Part shown: positions 6,466 through 10,977 of the stretch, piece by piece
Position numbering within the stretch: position 1 is the stretch's first letter
How the letters are laid out: each line of letters begins with the position of its first letter
Assembly (NCBI GenBank): GCA_001873585.1
Contig: MNZL01000075.1
Span: 11,634-22,610 of the forward strand
Source of the DNA: Rhodobacterales bacterium CG2_30_65_12
Lineage (GTDB): Bacteria > Pseudomonadota > Alphaproteobacteria > Rhodobacterales > Rhodobacteraceae
Direction of reading: 5' to 3'
DNA length: 10,977 bases
Made by a program: the position numbers and the translations under genes
Notes under the pieces: model-generated
Database searches by the model: none
What the model saw: the letters and a program-made list of their open reading frames with translations, nothing else
Told to the model about the DNA's origin: nothing

Positions 6466-6489
6466 CGGGGCGGGTCACGGCCCGCCCCG
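6466..6489 (+). other. GC-rich intercistronic hairpin between bufA and bufB
   Basis: CGGGGCGGG (6466-6474) pairs perfectly with CCCGCCCCG (6481-6489) around a 6-nt loop, 9 bp with all but one pair flanked by G-C pairs. It is followed by TATCTTCC, not a true U-tract. It starts 14 nt after the bufA stop and ends 18 nt before the bufB ribosome site. A partial terminator or mRNA-stabilising element is likely, and would raise precursor peptide over modifying enzyme. Confidence 0.6.
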
Positions 6490-6518
6490 TATCTTCCACA
6501 CGCCCCCGGAGACCGCCA

Positions 6519-7370
6519 ATGACCGCGCTGCCCGACATGGCCGGTGTGGGCTTCAAGCCCGACCATTTTGCTGCGATCAGGGCCGAGACCCCGCCGCTCG
6601 GTTTTTTCGAGATCCACGCCGAGAATTACATGGGCGCGGGCGGGCTTCCCCACGCCCAGCTTGGCGCACTGCGCGAGCGTTACGCGCTTTCGTTTCACGG
6701 TGTCGGCCTGTCGATCGGCGGCCCTGGCGCGCTTGACGCAGGCCACCTCGACCGCCTGCGCGCGCTGTGCGACCGTTACCAGCCCGAGAGCTTTTCCGAG
6801 CATCTTGCCTGGTCGAGCCATGGCGCGGAATATCTCAACGATCTTCTGCCGCTACCCTACACGCCGGAAACGCTCCAGATCGTCTGCGATCATGTTGATG
6901 CGGTTCAGGCGGCGCTTGGGCGGCGGATGCTGCTGGAAAACCCCTCCACCTACGTTCTGTTCGAGCAATCGAGCATCGACGAGGTCGACTTTTTGAGCGA
7001 GGTGGCGCGGCGCACCGGCTGCGGCCTTCTGCTGGATGTAAACAACGTCTTTGTATCCGCCACCAACCACCGCACCGATCCGCGCGGCTATCTTGAAAGC
7101 TTCCCGATGGCGGCGGTGGGCGAAATCCATCTCGGTGGCCATACAGAGGAAAGGCTACCGTCGGGGCCGCTGCTGATCGACGCCCATGGCAGCCCGGTGG
7201 CCGATCCGGTCTGGACCCTCTACGCCGAGGTGATCGCGCGCACGGGCCCGATGCCAACGCTGGTGGAATGGGATAACGATATTCCCGCCTGGCCGGTGCT
7301 TGCCGCCGAGGCGGCGCGCGCGCAGGCCATTCTCGATGAGGGAGGGCGGCACCTTGCTCACGCATCCTGA
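6519..7370 (+). CDS. bufB: DUF692 multinuclear non-heme iron oxidative enzyme (BufB)
   Basis: Cytoplasmic TIM-barrel enzyme of 283 residues from the family that includes MbnB (methanobactin), TglH and the bufferin enzyme. Family members use two or three iron ions and oxygen to modify peptide cysteines. Visible metal-ligand candidates in family order are H60 (SFHGVGLSIG), E94 and H95 (FSEHLAW), E140 (LLENPSTY), D173 and N175 (LLDVNN), H204 and H208 (EIHLGGH), D221 and H223 (IDAHG) and E250 (VEWDND), so the active site looks complete. GGAG at 6507-6510 supports ATG 6519. Placed between a cysteine-rich DUF2282 precursor and a DUF2063 partner, its predicted task is conversion of BufA cysteines to thiooxazoles. 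The chemistry is by homology, and assignment to MbnB proper is rejected because no MbnA-like precursor is present. Confidence 0.93.
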   Translation: MTALPDMAGVGFKPDHFAAIRAETPPLGFFEIHAENYMGAGGLPHAQLGALRERYALSFHGVGLSIGGPGALDAGHLDRLRALCDRYQPESFSEHLAWSSHGAEYLNDLLPLPYTPETLQIVCDHVDAVQAALGRRMLLENPSTYVLFEQSSIDEVDFLSEVARRTGCGLLLDVNNVFVSATNHRTDPRGYLESFPMAAVGEIHLGGHTEERLPSGPLLIDAHGSPVADPVWTLYAEVIARTGPMPTLVEWDNDIPAWPVLAAEAARAQAILDEGGRHLAHAS

Positions 7371-8115
7371 GTTCACCCGTGCTTTTGACGCGGCGCTGAA
7401 GGGCGCGCCCTTGCCCGAGGGCGTGACGGCCCGCGCGCCAGACCAGGCCGCGCGCCGTTTCGACGTGTACCGCAACAACGTGGCGGTGAGCCTTGCCGAG
7501 GCGCTGGCCGCGCGGTTTGCGGTGATCAAACGGCTGGTGGGCGAGGAGTTCTTCACCGCGCTGGCCCGGGTCTATGCCGAAGCGCACCGCCCGCGCTCGC
7601 CGGTGCTGCACGAATGGGGCGAGAGCTTTGCCGGCTTTCTCGCCACCTTTCCGCCGCTCGAAGCTTACCCCTACATGGCCGACGTTGCCCGGATCGAATG
7701 GGCACGCGGGTTGGCCTTCCATGCCGCCGACGCCACCCCAGCCGATCCGGCGCTGTTTGCCGGGGCAAACCCGGGGCGGCTTACGCTGAGGCTGCACGAA
7801 AGCGTGCAGGTGCTGCGGCTCGCCACCCCCGCCGTCTCGATCTGGGCCGCAAACCAGCCCGGCGCCGCGCCGCTCGATCTCACTGCCGCCACGCCCGAAA
7901 TTGCGATGGTCTGGCGCGACCGCTCCTTCGAGGTGCCGGTATTGGCCATTGGCCCGGGCGACGCGGTGCTGGTGGAACAATTGCGCGCAGGCGCGCCACT
8001 CGCCACCGCCGCCGAATGTGCGCTCTGGGCCGAAACCGGCTTTGATCCGCAACCCATGCTCGTTCGCCTGATGCAGGCGGGCGCCATCCTGACCCCCGAG
8101 GAGACCCTCCGATGA
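7354..8115 (+). CDS. bufC: DUF2063 partner protein of the DUF692 enzyme (BufC)
   Basis: Protein of 253 residues, predicted to bind the precursor and BufB and to be needed for modification, analogous to MbnC. The N-terminal DUF2063 domain shows FDVYRNNVAVSLAEALAARF (36-55), VIKRLVGEEFFTALARVY (57-74), RPRSPVLHEWGESFAGFL (79-96) and YPYMADVARIEWARGLAFHA (105-124). The C-terminal part (about 135-250) has the beta-rich VQVLRLATPAVSIWAANQPG segment (151-170) found in full-length members. The start is taken as TTG 7354, giving MLTHPEF, because GGAGGG (7341-7346) is ideally spaced, and it overlaps bufB by 17 nt. ATG 7336 in the same frame (MREGGT...) would give six more residues but lacks a ribosome site. 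The stop overlaps the next start as ATGA. Function is by family and context. Confidence 0.9.
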   Translation: MLTHPEFTRAFDAALKGAPLPEGVTARAPDQAARRFDVYRNNVAVSLAEALAARFAVIKRLVGEEFFTALARVYAEAHRPRSPVLHEWGESFAGFLATFPPLEAYPYMADVARIEWARGLAFHAADATPADPALFAGANPGRLTLRLHESVQVLRLATPAVSIWAANQPGAAPLDLTAATPEIAMVWRDRSFEVPVLAIGPGDAVLVEQLRAGAPLATAAECALWAETGFDPQPMLVRLMQAGAILTPEETLR

Positions 8116-8585
8116 TTGCGACGATCCGTGGCCTGAACGGCCTGTTTGACCGAATTCCAAACAATTTCGTGGCGCTGGCGCTGCGGGTGTTTCCGGCTTT
8201 CGTGTTTTTCCAGTCCGGTCGCACCAAGGTGGAGGGCCTGTTTTCGATCAAGGACAGCACCTGGTATCTGTTCCAGAACGAATACGCCCTGCCGCTGATC
8301 CCCTATGAACTGGCCGCCGTGCTGGCGACGATGGCCGAACACGCGCTGCCGATCCTGATGGTCGTCGGGCTGTTCACCCGTTTCGCCGCGCTGGGGCTGC
8401 TGGGGATGACGGCGGTGATCGAGATCTTTGTCTATCCGGGGGCCTGGATCACCCATGGGCTTTGGGCATCGGCGCTGATCGCGCTGATCGCGCGCGGACC
8501 GGGCACATGGTCGCTCGACCGCGTACTGGGGCTCGACGGTGGGGCGGCGCAGGCCGCGCCCGACCGGGCGACGCAGGCGGCATGA
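8112..8585 (+). CDS. DoxX-family integral membrane protein
   Basis: Small inner-membrane protein, 157 residues, with four hydrophobic segments at about 18-35, 63-87, 89-109 and 116-128. The family-like FPAFVFFQSGRTKVEG (27-42) and AVLATMAEHALPILMVVGLFTRFAALGLL (69-97) are seen. DoxX-family proteins are the usual fourth gene of DUF2282-DUF692-DUF2063 operons, but their role there is unsettled; quinone-linked redox or membrane insertion or transport of the product are possibilities. It overlaps bufC by four bases and the following gene by four bases (ATGA at both ends), implying tight co-translation. Confidence 0.88.
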   Translation: MIATIRGLNGLFDRIPNNFVALALRVFPAFVFFQSGRTKVEGLFSIKDSTWYLFQNEYALPLIPYELAAVLATMAEHALPILMVVGLFTRFAALGLLGMTAVIEIFVYPGAWITHGLWASALIALIARGPGTWSLDRVLGLDGGAAQAAPDRATQAA

Positions 8586-9550
8586 TGCGCCGCGCTCTGG
8601 CCCCCGTGCTGGCGTTGGCGCTGCTCGCCGGAGCGGCGCAGGCGCAGGAAACCTGGCTCGAACGCGCCTGGCCGGCGACTGACTTCAGCCGGCTTGGTAT
8701 TGACCTTGTTGAAGTGCGCTCGGGCGGCCCGGGCAAGGATGGCATCCCGGCGATCACCGCGCCCGCCTTCCTCGCCGCCGCTGATGAAACCCGGCTCGAT
8801 CCGCGCGAGCCGGTGATGACATATCTGCCCGATCGCGGCCCCGCCCGCGCCTACCCGATCCGCTACCTGACGTGGCATGAGATCGTGAATGACGAGGTGA
8901 ATGGCCGTCCCATTGCCGTAACCTTTTGCCCGCTTTGCAATACCGGCATGGTGTTTGACGCGCGGGTGAACGGCGTGGCGCTGGAGTTTGGCGTCTCCGG
9001 CCTTCTGCGCATGTCCGACATGATCATGTATGACCGCCAGACCGAAAGCTGGTGGCAGCAGGCGCTGGGCGAAGCCATCGTCGGGGCCTACCTTGGTGAG
9101 CGGCTCACCCAGCTTCCGGCCTGGATGGAAAGCTGGGAAGCATTTCGCGCCGCCCACCCCGACGGGCTGGTGATGGACGAACCCGACGCCGCCCGCGCCT
9201 ACGGGCTGAACCCTTACGCGGGCTATGACACCAGCGCGCGGCCGTTTCTCTATGCCGGTGAAGACCCGCCGCACGGGATCGCGCCGCTTGCCCGGGTGCT
9301 GCGCGTGGGCAACCGCGCCTGGCCATTGGAGCGGATCGCGCGCGAAGGCCGGATCGAGGAGGCGGGGCTGGTCATCACCTGGCAAGCGGGTCAGGCCTCG
9401 GCGCTCGACACCGCCGAGATCGGCGCGGGCCGCGAGGTGGGCAACCTGCGGGTGCGCGATGGCGCGGGGGCCGATGTGATCCACGACATGCCCTTTGCCT
9501 TCGCCTTTCACGCCTTCCACCCCGATGGGGAATGGATGCTGGGGGAATAG
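8582..9550 (+). CDS. Exported DUF3179 protein with CPLC motif
   Basis: Protein of 322 residues with a signal peptide (1-21, cleavage after GAAQA) and a DUF3179 domain filling the rest: YLPDRGPARAYPIRYLTWHE (81-100), FCPLCNTGMVFD (115-126, C116 and C119), FGVSGLLRMSDMIMYDRQTE (136-155) and SWWQQALGEAIVG (156-168). The CPLC pair and nearby H99 could bind a metal or cycle as a dithiol. No biochemical function is established for this family as far as I know. The start is ATG 8582 (ATG 8585 follows directly) and overlaps the DoxX stop; the stop abuts the ccdA-like start with no spacing. Its position between the bufferin genes and a CcdA/thioredoxin pair suggests a periplasmic partner in copper or thiol handling, which is inference. 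Confidence 0.88.
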   Translation: MMRRALAPVLALALLAGAAQAQETWLERAWPATDFSRLGIDLVEVRSGGPGKDGIPAITAPAFLAAADETRLDPREPVMTYLPDRGPARAYPIRYLTWHEIVNDEVNGRPIAVTFCPLCNTGMVFDARVNGVALEFGVSGLLRMSDMIMYDRQTESWWQQALGEAIVGAYLGERLTQLPAWMESWEAFRAAHPDGLVMDEPDAARAYGLNPYAGYDTSARPFLYAGEDPPHGIAPLARVLRVGNRAWPLERIAREGRIEEAGLVITWQAGQASALDTAEIGAGREVGNLRVRDGAGADVIHDMPFAFAFHAFHPDGEWMLGE

Positions 9551-10264
9551 ATGGATTTGCTGTTTGGCTATCTCGCCGGGCTTCTGACCCTGATCAATCC
9601 TTGCGTGCTGCCGGTGCTGCCGATCGTGCTTGCCTCAAGCCTGCAAGCCGACCGCCGTGCGCCGTTGATGCTGGCGGCGGGCATGAGCCTGAGCTTCGTG
9701 CTGCTCGGCCTCGGCGTGGCCGCGCTTGGCCCGGCGCTGGGCATCACCGAAGAGAGCGTGGGGCGTGTAGCCGCGCTGGTGATGGTAGGCTTTGGGCTGA
9801 CCATGTTGGTACCGGCGTTCGGCGGACGTTTCGCCAGTGCCACCGCCGGGCTCGCCGCCCGCGCTGATGGCGGCATGACCACCACATCGCGCCACGGGCT
9901 TGGCGGGCAGTTTGCCGGTGGCGCACTGCTCGGCGCGGTCTGGAGCCCCTGCATCGGCCCCACCCTCGGCGCCGCCGTCGCCATGGCGAGCCGCGGTGAA
10001 AACCTCGCCCAGGCCGCAATGACGATGCTGGCCTTCGCGCTCGGGGTGTCCACCCTGATCCTCGCGCTGGCTTATGGCGCGCGCGGCTGGCTTGGCCGCA
10101 ACATGGCCACCATGCGCGCCATCGCCGAGCGCTCGAAGCTGATCCTCGGGCTTGCCTTCATCGCCGTCGGGCTGGGGCTGTGGTTTCGCGTCAATCACCT
10201 GATCGACGCCTGGCTGTTGCAGACCCTGCCGCCCTGGCTGATCGACTTTTCTGTTGTCCTATAG
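9551..10264 (+). CDS. CcdA-type thiol-disulfide electron transporter
   Basis: Polytopic membrane protein, 237 residues, with six hydrophobic segments (about 5-30, 38-62, 71-91, 117-146, 154-176 and 193-216). The two redox cysteines of the CcdA/DsbD-beta family are present in their proline motifs: NPCVLPVLP (C18) and SPCIGPTLG (C134). Such proteins pass electrons from cytoplasmic thioredoxin to periplasmic thioredoxin-fold proteins, for cytochrome c maturation, disulfide isomerisation or copper-related steps. Here the natural acceptor is the exported thioredoxin-fold protein encoded 10 nt downstream. The start codon directly abuts the upstream stop. The name ccdA is withheld because no cytochrome c maturation genes are near and this operon-borne paralogue probably has a dedicated role. 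Confidence 0.9.
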   Translation: MDLLFGYLAGLLTLINPCVLPVLPIVLASSLQADRRAPLMLAAGMSLSFVLLGLGVAALGPALGITEESVGRVAALVMVGFGLTMLVPAFGGRFASATAGLAARADGGMTTTSRHGLGGQFAGGALLGAVWSPCIGPTLGAAVAMASRGENLAQAAMTMLAFALGVSTLILALAYGARGWLGRNMATMRAIAERSKLILGLAFIAVGLGLWFRVNHLIDAWLLQTLPPWLIDFSVVL

Positions 10265-10274
10265 GGAGAACCCC

Positions 10275-10688
10275 ATGAACCGCCGCCAATTCCTTATTAC
10301 CACTACCGCCGCCTTCACCCTGCCAGCGCTCGCCCGCGCTGGCGAACGGGTGTTTTACACCCCCGGACTCGCCGAAGCCGCGATCGACGCGGGCAAGGTG
10401 GTGTTTCTCGATTTCTGGACGGGCTGGTGCTCGACCTGTGCCGCGCAAGACCGCGTCATCACTGCGCTGCGGCGCGAAAATCCCGGATACGACGCGGCGA
10501 TCACCTTTATCACCGTCGATTGGGATATCTATGCCGATGGCGCGCTGGCCAAGGCGCTGAATATTCCGCGCCGCTCCACTCTGGTGGCGCTCAACGGCGA
10601 TGACGAGATCGGCCGCATCGTTGCGGGCACAAGCAAGCGCGATATCAAGGCTCTGATGGACGCCGCGCTGGCCGCGGCCACCGACTGA
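10275..10688 (+). CDS. Exported thioredoxin-fold protein lacking the cis-proline
   Basis: Protein of 137 residues. The N-terminus MNRRQFLITTTAAF fits a Tat-type signal (RR at 3-4, cleavage likely after ALARA at 22), so it may fold before export. The thioredoxin active site is FWTGWCSTC (47-55), with C52 and C55. The segment that normally carries the cis-proline reads IPRRSTLVAL (97-106), placing S101 where thioredoxins have Pro (PT to ST). The strand after it, NGDDEIGRIVAG (107-118), is typical. In thioredoxins the cis-Pro keeps metals off the active-site thiols, so a Ser here may allow metal binding or altered substrate choice. GGGAGA at 10264-10269 supports ATG 10275. It follows the CcdA-type gene by 10 nt, suggesting a transporter-acceptor pair. 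Confidence 0.9.
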   Translation: MNRRQFLITTTAAFTLPALARAGERVFYTPGLAEAAIDAGKVVFLDFWTGWCSTCAAQDRVITALRRENPGYDAAITFITVDWDIYADGALAKALNIPRRSTLVALNGDDEIGRIVAGTSKRDIKALMDAALAAATD

Positions 10689-10691
10689 GCC

Positions 10692-10977
10692 ATGCCGCTT
10701 GGCGTGCGCCCCGCACTGCTTGTCACTGCCGCGCGCGGCGTCTTCGTGGCGGTGCTGTTGCCATGGGCCTGGATCGACGCGGTGTCGAAACTCGCCGGTT
10801 TCACGCTCTCGATTGGCCCCACCGCCGGGCCGTGGCCGCTCAGCCTCGGGGCGTTTTACGCCTTCGTGCCGTGGCTGATGGACGGCCGCGGTGGGCCGGG
10901 CGCACTTGCGACCGGCTATGTCTGGGTGATGACCATAGCCGGGCTGGTGCTGCCGCCGATGGTGGCGGCGGGGCTGA
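10692..10977 (+). CDS. Unrecognised membrane protein, 3' end outside window
   Basis: An open frame of 95 codons starts at ATG 10692, 3 nt after the upstream stop, and runs without a stop to the window end. The translation begins MPLGVRPALLVTAARGVFVA and is strongly hydrophobic, with probable membrane segments at about 8-28, 53-66 and 73-95 separated by Gly/Pro-rich turns. A tryptophan-rich element (LLPWAWIDAV, 21-30) stands out. The DNA shows the same high-GC third-position bias as its neighbours, so it is almost surely coding. No ribosome site is obvious, implying coupling to the upstream gene. I do not recognise the family. Confidence 0.7.
   Translation, partial: MPLGVRPALLVTAARGVFVAVLLPWAWIDAVSKLAGFTLSIGPTAGPWPLSLGAFYAFVPWLMDGRGGPGALATGYVWVMTIAGLVLPPMVAAGL

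Noticed and set aside
6143..8115. Methanobactin (mbnABC) cluster
   Set aside because: The precursor is a DUF2282 protein with a Sec signal and four mature cysteines, not a short MbnA peptide, and MbnT/MbnP-type transport genes are absent from the window.
9551..10688. CcdA plus thioredoxin as a cytochrome c maturation locus
   Set aside because: No heme-lyase, CcmE-H or cytochrome c genes are in view and the thioredoxin lacks cis-Pro, so a dedicated role in this operon is more plausible.

Overview
The window is a GC-rich (by eye, mid-60s percent), densely packed segment with every gene on the + strand. Gene content, protein signatures and codon use point to an alphaproteobacterium of the Rhodobacterales/Roseobacter type. 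No tRNA, rRNA, insertion sequence, CRISPR array or phage gene is visible.

Region A (1-5380) is a complete C4-dicarboxylate uptake module apart from the cut-off 5' end of its first gene. It encodes the sensor kinase DctB, the NtrC-family regulator DctD and the TRAP transporter DctP-DctQ-DctM. Two palindromic DctD-type operators lie between dctD and dctP. The DctD here is odd. It lacks the GAFTGA loop and most of the pre-sensor-I loop that contact sigma54, the Walker A lysine, and one of the two arginine fingers. No sigma54 promoter is visible upstream of dctP, whereas a sigma70-like promoter sits at class-I activator distance from the nearer operator. The circuit therefore looks rewired from sigma54 to sigma70 activation.

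Region B (5381-6142) holds a single-domain rhodanese with an intact CRSGNRS active-site loop, flanked by two short intergenic regions.

Region C (6143 to the window end) is a long, tightly coupled operon that begins as a bufferin-type copper-binding RiPP cluster: bufA (DUF2282 precursor with four cysteines after its signal peptide), bufB (DUF692 multinuclear-iron enzyme), bufC (DUF2063 partner) and a DoxX-family membrane protein. With no gap it continues into an exported DUF3179 protein with a CPLC motif, a CcdA-type thiol-electron transporter, a Tat-type exported thioredoxin-fold protein whose cis-proline position is serine, and the start of a membrane protein cut by the window end. The likely logic is that BufB/BufC convert precursor cysteines into a copper ligand, the peptide is exported and sequesters periplasmic copper, and the CcdA/thioredoxin pair supplies or manages thiol redox power across the membrane. 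A strong hairpin between bufA and bufB would favour making more precursor than enzyme. The bufferin core has been described recently in other bacteria. The extension with DUF3179, CcdA, a thioredoxin variant and a membrane protein is the least explained part of the window.
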